A DNA stretch of 64,000 bases from Epinephelus fuscoguttatus. Its lineage: Eukaryota > Chordata > Actinopteri > Perciformes > Serranidae. Of the stretch, positions 45,417 to 58,048 are shown piece by piece. The position numbers and the translations under genes were made by a program. Where the stretch lies: contig NC_064755.1 of NCBI RefSeq assembly GCF_011397635.1, positions 23,449,559 to 23,513,558 on the forward strand, given 5' to 3'. Each line of letters opens with the position of its first letter. Position 1 is the first letter of the stretch. The notes under the pieces are model-generated. The model saw nothing but the letters and a program-made list of their open reading frames with translations, had not been told where the DNA came from and did no database searches.

Positions 45417-46600
45417 CTTTTAATTAAGGCCTGAATCCACCTCCACATACAGAGCATTCTTTTAATCAGGTTCAGACTCTGAGCTTCTCATCTGTGTCCT
45501 CCTTCAAATGAGGAGAACAGGATCACTGCGACCAAAGCGGAGCCAGATTACCTCTCTGTATCATTTCCTTTGCTTCTTTGGACGTTTGTAAATCGAGGGA
45601 CACTGTGACAATGGTAGCCGGGCTGGATGACCTGAGCCAACTTACACAACCGGATTGATTTCTTTGCACACGCACACTTTAATGTCTGACATAAGATCTG
45701 TCACGATGTCAGAAACTCTGCCTAGGAACTTCAGACCCTCGAAAATGAAGCAAAGTCATCACACAACCCCTTGATTAGCCTATAGGACACATATTTCTAC
45801 TGGTGTGAGCATTTCAGGCAAAGTCTGACTTTTACCTTGTGGGATTGATTACTTCGAGTATATAGAGGCCTGGAAAGATAGTTCTACCCAAGTATGCAAC
45901 AAGAAAAAAGCAAAGATGAGAGACATAATCCAAAAAAGTGACTTTCTGGGGGGATCCCGACTCTCAGGTTGGGATCCGGTAGGCAACAATCTCCCTGATA
46001 TCCACATTTTTAGCTGTAAGGAGGTCACATACACACCACTGGACCACCACATCCATTCATACACTACTGTAGTGCCTGGAAATAATCCCTTGTTTTTGTT
46101 TTTATTGAGATTGAATCTTGTGTAGGGTTGTAAAGATAAATGTCAGGTATTGCAATTAAACTTTACAAATGTCACAAAAACATAGTCTGCTCATGAGACA
46201 TGTCTTTTAAAAAGGGCAAGTGGGCATAAATCTAGATTTACAAAACTGCTCCTGTGCATATACTGTTCAGATATAACGTGATTTCTCTGAGGGGCAAGCA
46301 TCTTTGATGTCAGAGGAAAGGCCTGTCTTTCATCTCTTATCAACAAAGATTTAGCCCTTTCAAAACCATGGACTGTACAAAACCGTTGTCTGAATTCTGA
46401 TTTTGTCAATTTAACAAAGTATATAGCTGCCAGAAACCCAGAGTACAAAAAATATTCTTTCATTATTTATGCACTTAAAATACACCAGGAAAATGTAAGA
46501 AATAATTTCATGTAAGAATTTTTTCATTTAATGTCTGTGTATGCTCCTAAATCATTGAACATATAATATTTTACACTTTTAAAATTCCTTTAAAAACGTT

Positions 46601-46601
<1 letters not shown>

Positions 46602-46634
<33 letters not shown>

Positions 46635-46642
46635 CTATAGAT

Positions 46643-46697
<55 letters not shown>
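46602..46697. repeat. (TATC)n-(GATA)n palindromic microsatellite
   Basis: A TATC run from 46602 meets a GATA run through CTCTATAGATATAG at about 46633-46647, making a long perfect or near-perfect inverted repeat able to form a cruciform. Confidence 0.95.
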
Positions 46698-47071
46698 TTA
46701 CTCCTCAGCTTGTCTCTACATGATATATAAATGAGGTTATGTTAGTGCAAATAAAACGTGCTCACAGTTAATAAAACGTTTTTTTATGACCTCTGTGTGT
46801 TAAAGATGGGTTCAGCAGTTCATTTCTAAGTGGGTCAATCTGACCACAAATAGATTCTCACTGTGTAAAAAGACACAGGATCCACTAACCAAATCTATAA
46901 GGACATCTGTAAGGTCACCTTGACCTCACATTAAACAAACAATAAATAGGCAGGCCTATGGCTGAATGCACTTTACCTCTGTAATCAAGATTATATGAGA
47001 AAGCTGGAGTTCTCTGGTTCATTAGAGGTATAAGGTTGTTAAGTCCTTGTTGAGAAGGACACACAATAAGC

Positions 47072-47112
47072 CTTCCTCCTCCTCCTCCTCCCTCCTCCTC
47101 CTCCTCCTCCCT
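47072..47112 (+). promoter_or_regulatory. adm2: Polypyrimidine (CCT)n tract just upstream of the adm2 TATA box
   Basis: A run of CCT triplets with two CCC interruptions ends about 12 bp before the TATA box. Such tracts in promoters bind Sp1/KLF-type or CNBP/hnRNP K-type factors and can form triplex DNA. Function here is inferred from position only. Confidence 0.45.
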
Positions 47113-47122
47113 CAATCAGGCT

Positions 47123-47160
47123 TTATAAATGAGAGAGCTCAGGAGTTCAGTTGCTCCCGA
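47123..47160 (+). promoter_or_regulatory. adm2: adm2 core promoter (TATA box)
   Basis: TTTATAAAT at 47122-47130, preceded by a CAAT-like TCAATCAGG at 47112-47120. Transcription would start near 47155, giving a 5' UTR of roughly 285 nt before the ATG at 47439. TATA-driven promoters are usual for adrenomedullin-family hormone genes. Confidence 0.55.
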
Positions 47161-47438
47161 TGTGAGCCTCAGTGAGCTCCGGTGCTTCACGTCGTTTTCC
47201 TGCTTATTTCTTTTTTTTTTTTTTTATTAAAAGCGAGAAGGTCCGTGTGCAGAGAGGATGCAGCATGCAAGACTGATGTCAAGGTCACTCATCCATACGG
47301 GACACTTAACCTCTTAGAGATTACTAAAAGTTCGAACTGCGACAAAGTTTTCACTGGACTTTCTTTGCATAAAAAGTATAATATTTTATTTTTCGGAGCT
47401 CCGCCTCCCACCGGATAGTGCGTTTCCGCTGCGCCGCT

Positions 47439-48416
47439 ATGTGTGCGCTTCTGTCGGCGTGCCTGTGCCTGCTGCTCGGCCTCCTGCCCCTGGAGATCCA
47501 GTGCCGGGCTCTGACTCTGCAGAGCCTCACTCACAGACAGAGGTACCACTGCCTTACTCAGCACTTACACTCTGAAGCATCAATGATGTTTTAGTCGAAG
47601 GTGGAAAACGAGAAATATAAGTTAAAGGTGTGATGTTGCTCAGTTTGGCGAAGTATGATCCAGGGAGTCATGTCTATAGGCTATTAAGTGCGAGGTCAGT
47701 TTCCACAGTGAAACAGAAAATAAACTTAAATGCTTTTATCATTAGTCAGCATTATTCCATGCAACGACTGGGTCAGATTGTAGGGAGGAAAAATATTCTC
47801 AGAAAAAAACTGTATTATTACTGCTTGGGCTATTGATATTAGACTAGATAGTGCCTTAGATTTTAGATACTGTAATTAAAGGCTGCATAAAAAGTGATTT
47901 AAATTTCTGAACTTATCAGACTGTTCTATTATTTGCTTTTACCCACCTAGTCATACATCCACATTACTATTATCAAAAAACTAACTGTGTACATGTTTTA
48001 TGAAATCACCAATAGCCAACCTTGCAATTTTGTTATTGAGGTATTTGGTCAAAAATATTGTGATATTTGCAGTGTCGGTGGGCCCCAGTGCACACTATCA
48101 TGCATGTATTGTCTTGACACAAATAGAGACTTGACATTAGACAATGTCAACATACATATTATCCAGCAATCATCGCTGCATATCTGATATCTAAAATATC
48201 AAAGAAAATAAAAAATGCGTCATTTAATTGAAAAGTTTTTACAATATTTATATAGCTTGTATAAAAAAGCATGTACTTTTGTTTTGTTCATCATTGGTAC
48301 AACATTCATATCAATACTGTACAACAAGCCCTAGATTATATTTTTGCTCTTAATTAAACAAACTGTAAGGCAATGTTAGAACTTTAATAGATATTATCAT
48401 TACATATAATTATATT

Positions 48417-48449
<33 letters not shown>

Positions 48450-50357
48450 AGCCCATCCCAATACAGATGGTTGGCGGTCCCAAAGAGTTGGAGAAGGATG
48501 GGCCCCTTGAGAGTGATTCAGATTGCCTCCTCAAAAATACAACTCAATTAAACAAATCATTTCTTATTTCCTTTGATATTTTGTCATATCAGATGATACA
48601 AAGATGACTGCTGGGTAATATATATGTTGATGCTGTAATGTAAAGTCTTTATTTGATCATGTGACAAGGTGCTAGGATATATGGTTGCTAGTTTAGACAC
48701 AAGGTGCTTGCACACTGTTCTATAACTTGCGAAGTACTTTATGAACTACTTTGCAATTTAAAGGACAGTGTGCAAGTACCTTTTTTCTTTTTGTCTGGAC
48801 TCTATGCTCCTACACACCTGTCCACAAAAGGTCTTCAAGGTGTGCATCAGCCTTTACAGACTGCTAGTTTAGACACAAAATCTGGCACTAGGGCTCGTCA
48901 TAGTAACGTGCACTGGGACCCATCATGACTACCTTAGGCCACTGATTTAGCCCCAGATCATGTTTGTCTACCTTTACAGTCTGAACTCAATACTCCGAAC
49001 ACTTTTAACTCTGAGTAAGAAAAACTAAACAACATAAAAAAAGCCTTTAGTGCTCAATACTGAAACAATTAGGTATCATTCAATTAGTCAGCTGACATGA
49101 ACAATGCAAACAATTTTATTTCAGTCTTTTATGTCATTGTAATTGAATATCTTTGAGTTTTTGACTTTTGGTTGAACAAAACAAGACACCTCGGGCTATG
49201 GGAACTTGTAATGGGCAATATGTTTAGACTAAATCATCAATTGGCTGTTCAAGATAATAATGAACAGGTTAATCAACTATAAAACTAATCATTAGTTGGA
49301 GAACATTAAAGGTCTGTGTCTGGCCTTCTGGCAGTCATTAATGTGAGAAAACGGTCCAACAGTCGAATGAGGCAATTCCTCTCAGCCACAGGAGGTGAGA
49401 CGGTGATTTAGTGGGATTCGGGGCAAGTATACATGAACATACTGAGGGGCCAAGAAGGAAACAAGCCGCAGTCTGAGTAAAACACAACAACCCACTCTGC
49501 AGACAGCAGATTTGTAGGTTGTGATAGTTGTGCATGTTCTTGTGACCCAATGCTGCAGGCACAGCAGATAGGTTTTTGAATGAGTGTCACATGCAGACCC
49601 ATGCATCTCCAGTTTATTATCCAGTAGCCAAGCTCTTACTAGCATGCCTGTTAATATCAGGTCAAGTTAGATACATGCATAATGGAAGGAAAAGAAAGAT
49701 CAAGAGTTTCTTTTATATACTGATAAAGCATTGGAATGACAACAAGCTGTTATTTTATTTAACACTAAGCATTCATCTCTGCATACAGGTTACACAGTAT
49801 TACTTTTCTCAACTTTTATGCTCACATTTTTTTTCTCAAGTCGACTACCTGATGGTAAGTTTTAAGTTGCATTTATTCTGGCAAAAGTAAAAAGAGCTCT
49901 GTAAAAGGTTTTAGTGGGCTGGAGCGCAGAAGATGTCGACAAAAAAAGTTCCTGGCTGAAGAGAAAGAGGAGACAGGATCTCAGTGTGATCCCGCACTGA
50001 TGGATGTAACATAATACTGATGCTGGCACTTTACGAAATGCCTCGGAAAATAAAAGGACAGAGAAAGAAAAATGAAAGGAGCCTGTTTTAATTTAAAAAA
50101 GCCAGAGAGAGAAAAAAAGAGGAGGAGAAAATAATGAGCAGACCCGGGAACAATAACTGTTAGTGAAACAGTGGGGATCTGACAGGGACAAAAAGTTTTC
50201 TGTGCACAGAGTAGTTTTGAGGAGTTACGACAGGAAAGTGTGTGTGTTCAGTTCCTCTGTGAAGAACCTCATGCTGGGCTCTAACTTGGCAGGAATGTTG
50301 GAGAAGCTCCTTTTGCTCTCAGACTCTCCACAGGTTCACTACGTGGACCATCATACA

Positions 50358-50399
<42 letters not shown>

Positions 50400-52125
50400 G
50401 AGGGACAAAGTGGGAGAGAGAGGTCATGATAAAAACGTGCTGACAGAAAAGTACATAAACAAATGTGTGTGTTCACCTCAACTTATACAACTATAATCAT
50501 GCAGTGTTGGGACAATTGTCTAACCTCAAAACATGCTAGCTAGCAATGTTGGCCTGCCGGTCGGTTATCCCCTTTGGTTAAGACTAAAATATCTCAAGGA
50601 CAATTACATGAAATGACACAAAACTTTGCACAGACATGAATCCTAATTTGGGAATCCCCTGACTTCTCATCTAAAACCACAATGAGGTTGAGGTTTTGCT
50701 TTTGAGTGAAATATTCCAACAGCTATCGCATGACTTCAGGATTTCTAAAGGAAAATTTGGAGATACTCTGACTTTTTAATGAGTGTAGTTCAGTCAGGAC
50801 CACTTCAGTCAAAGAAAACTTTATTTCCATTGCAGTATTATATTTGGTGTTATGGCTCTGTTCTGGGGCCTCTCCGCCTTTCCTCGGGCCTACACAGAAA
50901 GCCTCTTCAACAAGTCAGACACAGCATGAAAAGGAGGAGCTGGGGTGGAGGTGGATTGCAAAGCAGATTGACAATTTAAATAGGGCACCCTGAATGAGAT
51001 TTGCCAGTTGGCTGCATAGAAAGGAATCATGTGATCTATCAGCGGACTGCCTTCCATCAATCAGCCGCTCCATCAGTTGACTGGGGTGTTTGATATCAGC
51101 TGATGTAGCTGGGACCTGAGCTGAGCTTGACATCATGTCCTGCTTGAACTAATGCTATGCTCAATTTTGTATAATACTTTGGTTTATGCGCAAATAACTG
51201 TAAAACTTATGATATTCCCACCTGCCTCAGCTATACTTTACATCGTTAAGTCAACGAGCTAAGCTGGAAGTTGTGGGTGGAGCCAGCAGGAGAAATACCA
51301 CTGTGCATATACAGTGGGCTGCATACTGTGGAAGTAAACCTGGAAGCTAAAAACCTCCTTGGCCTCTTGGGTGAAAGTGGGTAGTTGCTGGATCTATCCA
51401 CCGCCCCTCCCATCCCCCTTTGTCGGACTTTCTCTCTCTTAACTTATGTTATTTACCCACCGTGTTTCCCCCTAAAGCCATTCCACAATAATGGCGACTA
51501 GCCACGTATGATGCCAACATGAAAGGATGGCTTTTTTCGTTGGTGACTGACGCCAGGAGTCACTGCCCAAGTGCTGGTATTCGACAACTTCGGAGCAAGC
51601 TGTCATTGCTGTACATTGGTGCAGGTATTTCTACCTGTATTGTTTGTGTCACACTGGCAGGCAGTTTGGTGGCCTACATTTCCTTGTATTGGGAGTCACT
51701 TTGGCGCCGAGTGCCTTTCCCTCCAGAGACAACTGTGTTTTAAACCTCACTGCAGGTGGCCTTTAAACCATGAATGTGTGTATTTCTGTGTTTGTGGAAG
51801 AGAGAAAAAAACAGTGGAAAAGTGCACATGAGCATGCACACGTAGAGCGTACATTATATGTGAGGACGTTTTTATATTGCTGAGCCTTGTTCGGTGCCAG
51901 GCAGTCACATGCCACTTGCACGTGTGTGCCCACTAATGTGTGCATGTGCATGTATATGTGTGTGTGTGTGTGTGTGTATGTGTGACTTTTGTCCTGAACT
52001 TCCACAACTGAGCATTCATTAAAAACAAGTCAAAGCTAATAGAGTTGGGCAATCTCACAGGCTTCCAGTCACTTTTATAACACAACAGAGAGCTGGTCAG
52101 GGAGTGGGTGAATGAATGAATGAGA

Positions 52126-52172
<47 letters not shown>

Positions 52173-55100
52173 GGCAGTGTGTTGGCCCAAGGTGTACGGC
52201 CAGAAGAGTGATCAGAATACCAGTCACGGTTTGTTACAGGACAAAGATAATATGCTATTCTGGCCCAATTTTTCACACCAAACAAACACAAACATTATCT
52301 CGCTCCATCTGATCCCTCTCCTTTTATTCTTTGTTTCTCACCTCATGAATGGCCAGCACGTGTGAACGTGTGTGTGCAGACACACAAATATACAGACAAA
52401 ATGTGTCCATCCACAGTCAGAGAATTAATATCCCCGCAAACTATGTAAAGATATAGCAGAGTAATGGTGTCCTGAGCAGAGTATGAAGTCACACTCCTTC
52501 TATGTGCTGTAAGCCGAGCTTCTCTGTCCAGCGTTGTAATAGATGGTCTGGCTGCACATGCATTTTAGTGCATGTAAGTCCCTGTGAGTGTTTCCCCCAG
52601 GTTCACACTGTTAGCTTTGTCAGCATTGTTGCAATTGTTAGCACTGTTTATTGGAGACATGTACAGCTGCTGCCACAATCCATTTGAAGTCTACACAACA
52701 TGCTCACCTTTGTGTTGAGCACCGTGTGCATAAAATCCTGCCCCAGACTCTGAATCATAGGTATGCTCTGAATGTTGCATACTGCTCCTTTAATCTTCAA
52801 ATAAACCCTTTGACATTACCAAAACAAATATTAAGTAGATCTCCCTAAAAGCTGCCTTAATCTGACTGGGTTCCTGCGTAGTTCAACAATTTAACTTTAG
52901 CTTCTTATAAGACCTTTTCAATTCCACTTAGATTGCAGTTTATTATTTTAGAAAACATTTTTCAGCACTTCCCAGTGGTATAACAATAACTTCTAATGAT
53001 ATAAATATTAAAAAGCAACCTTTTTTGAAGAAGAAACTAAATTCAGTGCCTTTTGAGACTTTTATGATGCATATGGAAACAGTTTGGGACTAGATGTTGA
53101 ATTCACTACATATAAGTAGATCACTTACAGTACACTGTATTGGTAAGTTGTTTTTTACACAAGAGCTGGTTACATATGTCCTTAGGTATGCCCCAAACTC
53201 TAATGTCTTAATTCAACCACTTATTTCTGTCAGCAGTGGAAAAGGGCACAAGTGAACAGATTACTGCCTTATTGTTCTGAGCTTGTTTAACAATCCTACA
53301 CTGAGGGAAAGCTGTACAGCACCAAGTGCTCTTTGTCCTGTGCTACTTTACATGATCTATACTAAGTATTGTGTAATTTCTGACTGCTCACATGGCCAAA
53401 CAGACTGGCTCTCTTTGGTGGCTGAACTCCTGAATGTCTGAGAAAGAGTGAGGCATGAATGATAAGGTAAAAAATGTAAGAAAAAAAGCAAGACTAGACA
53501 TCTGGGAGGTGAGAAAGAAAGTACTTCAAACATACTCAAGGAGAGTGCTGTTGTAGGAGCCTCTTACCAACATGTACATTGTGCTGTGTGGCTGACACTT
53601 CCTTGCTTGCTTCCTCTGTTTCTCGCTCCTGTTTTGTCAGCTCAGATACTGTTGTTGATTAACTATAAACACATATGTGTATATATTTTAGTGATCTGTT
53701 GGTCTAAAATTTCAATGATTGACTAAGAGACATGTATGAGAAACAGCTTGTCACTCTTTAACTGTTTTGCAGGTGAAGATGAGTAAGCAGTACTTAGCTG
53801 TCTCAAGTGTTTAAATGAACACTTTAATCTTTTAGGAGATGTGCTTGTTTGCTGTTGTGCTCAGCCAGAAGAGAGAATCTGTCTGTGCCTACTGTGGTGA
53901 CCATGGATGAAGAATCAATACTTTGTATCACCTTTAAGTTGAACTTGCAGCAAACAGTTGCTTATTGACACATGCAGCAGTTATGGAGCAACATTATCAT
54001 TAATTTGGAGTTGTGTCCCTGGCCATCTGGTAACTGCAAGTCCAATATTCAGTCTTGTTTTAGCTCTGTTTTTGGTCTCCACCATCTCCTGATGGAAATA
54101 CCTGGCTCTTTAGCTTCTTAATGCTCCACTATGTTCACCAGATAGTCACTAAGGGTGTCTGACTGACATTTGGTGCTGGGCAGGAAGTGCACAGAGGATT
54201 GTAAGAGCTTTTTTTTGCTGAAAAGAGCTGCCTACTGAAGCTGAAAACATTACGAGTGATGGCAGTGAACCAAAACAGTAGGGGAGAATTTTATACTAAA
54301 AAGACTGTAACTTTAGAAGATATTCCCTTGAATGGTCTAGCTCAGACTGTCGATGCCTCAGATTAACTTCAGATAAACTTTGGAATCCATTTTTGCTCAG
54401 AAAGAAGACTGTGGATTTTGTATCCCATCAAATGACCATTTGCTAAGCCCCGTCTCTTTGTGATGGTCTGCCAACCTTTCAGAGTCAGCATGGAGCCGTG
54501 TGGAGCTGTGAGGGGAAAAAAAACTGATTTCAGTTTTAATATGGAAAACAGGGTTTTTCAGACCATGATGTTGTTTCACAGTTTGTGAATTTTCACGTAG
54601 AACTACAAAGTCAGATATTCATAAATCAAATATTCATGAAAATGTATTATTTCAACTATTTTGAAGTGTTATAAATATACTGTATTGGGTGACACCACCA
54701 TCTTTCTGTAGATATTGTATGTTTCCCCAAATAGACATGAAGTCAAAGATCACGCACACACAGTAAGACTATCAGTGAAATCAGATACAGAGATAGCATG
54801 GCTGGATAAGTGAGCTACACAAGCAGACTCTCACCTGTTCACCACCCTCTGTCTATCTCTCCTTCTATCTTTCCTTCTCACTTTCTCTTTCAATCTACTC
54901 CTTCTGTGTTTCACTCCTTGAAAAAAAAGGAGAGACCCCAGGTTGAGTAAATTAGACATTCCTGTGGCACAAGCCTGACTTCCTGTGTGGCATTTCATCT
55001 TGTCGCAGCGATTCAGTTTCATTCAGAAATCCAAGCAGACGACACGCGCATGACTGCCCTGCATCATCTGTGAATGTGTGTGTGTTGTATTGCCTCTGCG

Positions 55101-55552
55101 TTGTATCTAAATATTCTTCTCTCTCTGTTTCTTTGTTTCTCAGGTTGAATTTACCCAGAACCTCTAAATACCCAAAGTCTTCTAACACCGCCATCATGCC
55201 TACTGCGTCTCATCTCCCTGTTGCCGTTGACAACCACATCACGGAGGGAGACAGACATATCATCTGGAGGACCCTGCTGCACAAAGAGCCCCCGCTGAGG
55301 CTGTCCGACCCATTGCTTGACCAAAGAGACAGTTTTCAATGGGAAGCGCCGGCCTGGCAGCGTGGGTCACGGGGTCGTCGTCACGCCAACGGTGGCAGCG
55401 GGAGGGGCAACGTCCATCTGATGAGGGTGGGGTGTGTCCTGGGCACCTGCCAGGTGCAGAACCTCAGCCACCGTCTCTACCAGCTGATTGGACAGAGCGG
55501 GAGGGAAGACTCCTCCCCCATTAACCCTCGCAGTCCTCACAGCTACGGCTAA
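47439..55552 (+). CDS. adm2: Adrenomedullin 2 / intermedin prepro-hormone, complete
   Basis: Coding exons 47439-47542 and 55144-55552, joined in phase (AG|G), 513 nt, 170 aa. Residues 1-23 form a signal peptide (LLSACLCLLLGLLPLE core). The propeptide runs to a furin-type RGRR at 111-114. The hormone segment contains the disulphide ring Cys132-VLGT-Cys137, then QVQNLSHRLYQLIG, and ends PHSYG with Gly170 directly before the stop, the amide donor for C-terminal Tyr-NH2. The ring and QVQNLSHRL are nearly identical to human ADM2. Family role: secreted peptide acting on calcitonin-receptor-like receptor with RAMPs, vasodilation and fluid balance. The single coding intron is 7.6 kb and repeat-filled. 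The start was chosen because it begins the signal peptide. Teleost paralogue letter not determined. Confidence 0.96.
48702..48781. ncRNA. Near-perfect 35-bp hairpin, candidate small-RNA precursor or MITE remnant
   Basis: Left arm 48702-48736 and right arm 48747-48781 are inverted copies around a 10-nt loop (CTTTATGAAC). Of 35 positions, 30 are Watson-Crick, and three of the five differences are G-U compatible in plus-strand RNA, leaving two mismatches. A 17-bp direct repeat (TGCTAGTTTAGACACAA) at 48686-48702 and 48862-48878 flanks the hairpin plus 80 bp, so it may be an insertion. The size and shape fit a pre-miRNA, but no family was recognised. Confidence 0.4.
50560..50775. repeat. Teleost dispersed repeat fragment in adm2 intron
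   Basis: TAAGACTAAAATATCTCAAGG, CATGAAATGACACAAAACTTT, CCCCTGACTTCTCATCTAAA and TTTTGAGTGAAATATTCCAA in this order match the wording of a common fish interspersed repeat known to me. Family not assigned. Confidence 0.6.
52127..52171. repeat. (TG)n microsatellite
   Basis: An uninterrupted 45-bp TG run. Similar tracts in the same intron are at 50360-50398 (CA) and 51957-51984 (TG). Confidence 0.97.
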
Positions 55553-57257
55553 CAGCACACCTCCAATCTACCGACGCGTTTATCATTAAGGGCTGGCAAG
55601 TTAGCCAGGTCCTTTGTTGCATCAGTGACACAACTGGGGCCCAAAATAAGCCTTTGATGTCAGTCCTTGCAACCCTGTCTTCTAGAAATTACTCTTGTAG
55701 AGTACTAAATTGTTTCGCCAATGCATTGTGATAAAAAATGAAATCTTTGTATTATTATTATTATTATTACATTTTTTCCGCATGAGTAAACTAACATTTT
55801 TTCATTATGTTATTAGAAAACATAATCCATGCAGGACAACTGTTCTCCCTCCAAAAAATTGCTGTTCCAAATCAGTAATACATTTCAAGGAGACAGGGTT
55901 GGTCCTTGATGTATCATCTGATCTCAGCTGCTTAATAGTAACGGTATATTGATGGTTTATTACAGCTGGGGTCTTTCTTTCATAGGTTTGACCAACAGTC
56001 TTATCTATATCGGTGACATTGTACCCATAAAAAAAAATGAAAAATCATCCGCAAAGGGTGAAACACACCCCGCACTGTTCTGCCAAGAAATAGCATCGTT
56101 ATTGGCGTGTTTGCGCTATAATATCATAAGTGTATTGTGAATCAGACCTTGAGACAGGGCAGATAGCGGTTGCAAGTGATGTGCAATTAAAGGTGCTATC
56201 ATGAGTTTCTTGCCCCATCGGACTCCAACTTAGTGATGCTACCATGTGCCCAGATCTAAACAATTATTCTGGTGAATACAATGTTATCATAACCTACAGA
56301 TATGAAGATCGACACTGTGAAAATGATCTGTAACGAAACATAACTTCTGTACTGTGTAGCATTACAGTCTCTGGTTTCATGGAGGTGTAGGCCAGTTTAC
56401 TGCTGTGAAACTAGTGCTTGGTGTTCTGGCTATTAACAACCATTTAAACACTAAGTATCTAAAGGAGGAAATCTGTGAATGAGAGAGGCGTCTTTCAGCC
56501 TGGCCTACCTGACTAATGTCTGCTATCGTCATTGTTGGTGATCCTGCTGATCTTAATTTACTTGGGCTCAGAGCTAATCCACCCTGTCTCTTAAAAGCAC
56601 CTTCATCTCCCTCTGCAAACAAGTAGCTTTAGTTCCGTGCGTACGGAAACCAAGAATAACCTCCAATCAAGCCCCGTTAACCCTTAACCCAAAACCCCGC
56701 ACAGCACACAATTAGCCAAAATAACCACTAACCCTAATCCATGAACTGTCGGGACACTTCTTAACAAGACTGCTTGTCTCTCAATACGTACAACTACACT
56801 GCAGTGTTTGTTTTTGTTACCTGCAAACTGTAAATCTGTGATGCATCACTTTGAATTTTATTTACTATAAAGTCTGTTCAAGCCTTAATTGGTTTAATCA
56901 TATGTAAGGCCTTGTAACGCTTTGCCTTTTGCCTATCCAAATTAAGCCTCGCTGTGACTATCAAAGTGTTATTTAAAGCTTTATAGTCTTCTGCTATTCT
57001 GTGTGTCAGTTCAGTGTAACAGTGTCGGTAGTGAAATGTAAATAGGAATGCATGAAAGCACTTTATTCTTCTTTACATTCAGTGTGACTTGAATTTTAAA
57101 ATTGTGTTATTTAACTTAATGAGAGCTGTAAATATCCCACTTCACTAAATCTTCATATTCATGTGAGCGCCCCTTCGAGGTACAAGTGTCCTTTTGTAAA
57201 CCATCTGTGTTGCTTTTCATCTAATGCTTCTTTGTTTTTACAGTAGCAGCATTATGT

Positions 57258-57263
57258 AATAAA
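57258..57263 (+). promoter_or_regulatory. adm2: Candidate poly(A) signal of adm2
   Basis: AATAAA 1.7 kb after the adm2 stop (55550-55552). It is the first canonical hexamer I noted in the downstream region and is followed by GTGGCGTGAGGTGCAAGTGT. It implies a long 3' UTR. Confidence 0.4.
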
Positions 57264-57875
57264 ACTTCAGTCAAACCTTCATGCGTATTTCATCTGTCTA
57301 GCAGTGGCGTGAGGTGCAAGTGTGACCTTTTAAATGTTAATACCCACATTGTTTATAACTGGAAAATGTGTCGCATGTGATAATGATAATGATTATTCAT
57401 CTGAGCTACTACTGTACACACACACACGCAGTAGAAGGCCCGTGAGAGTAAATGATAAGGGAAGTGAAAAGTCCAAATGAATGCCACAGAAAGGAGTGGA
57501 CCAAGCAGCCTTAAGCTTCATTCACACATGCAGTTTAATCCCTGAAATGTTTCGGAACATTTCCTGCATTGGATCATGTGTAAAAATGGGAAATCTGAAC
57601 TGCCAGTTTCCCACCTCGAGGCCTGCTGTGCATTCCAACACCCATACTATCATACTGTTTAGCATACCAGAAAAACATTATGAGTATATCCCAGTTTGTA
57701 ATATGTCAAATACATTATGCCAAAAATACCAGGATGTTCTACTGCATCTGGTTGCATTTTGCAGTATGCAAACCAGCATGCTTTTCTGGTTATTCTGACC
57801 CACAATCCTCTGCAGCGAAAGATACATCACTTTGAAGAAGCCGCAATGATATATGACAAAGAATTCAAGTGGCTG

Positions 57876-58048
57876 GGGCGTCGGTGGCTTTGAGCAGGCG
57901 CCCCATGTACAAGGATGTTGCCACAGCAGCCCAGGTTTGAGAGTCCAGCCTATGGCCCTTTGCTGCATGTCTCTCCCTCTCTCTCTCCCCCCTTCACACT
58001 TCACTGTCCTGTCAATTAAAGGCAAAAAATGCCCTAAAAAATATCTTT
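57876..58048 (+). mobile_element. tRNA-derived SINE, second copy, 18-bp TSD
   Basis: Same family as 38377-38553, with a short deletion in the A-box region (GTGGCTTT-GAGCAGG) and a B-box change (GGTTTGAGAGTCC). The target duplication AAAGAATTCAAGTGGCTG is exact at 57858-57875 and 58049-58066. Confidence 0.9.

Larger units (their letters stand above)
47543..55143 (+). other. adm2: adm2 intron 1; repeats only, no second gene seen
   Basis: It contains a (TA)n tract (48418-48445), the hairpin at 48702-48781, a dispersed repeat at 50560-50775, CA/TG tracts at 50360-50398, 51957-51984 and 52127-52171, and otherwise unremarkable A/T-rich sequence. No conserved frame is present on either strand. Confidence 0.5.
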
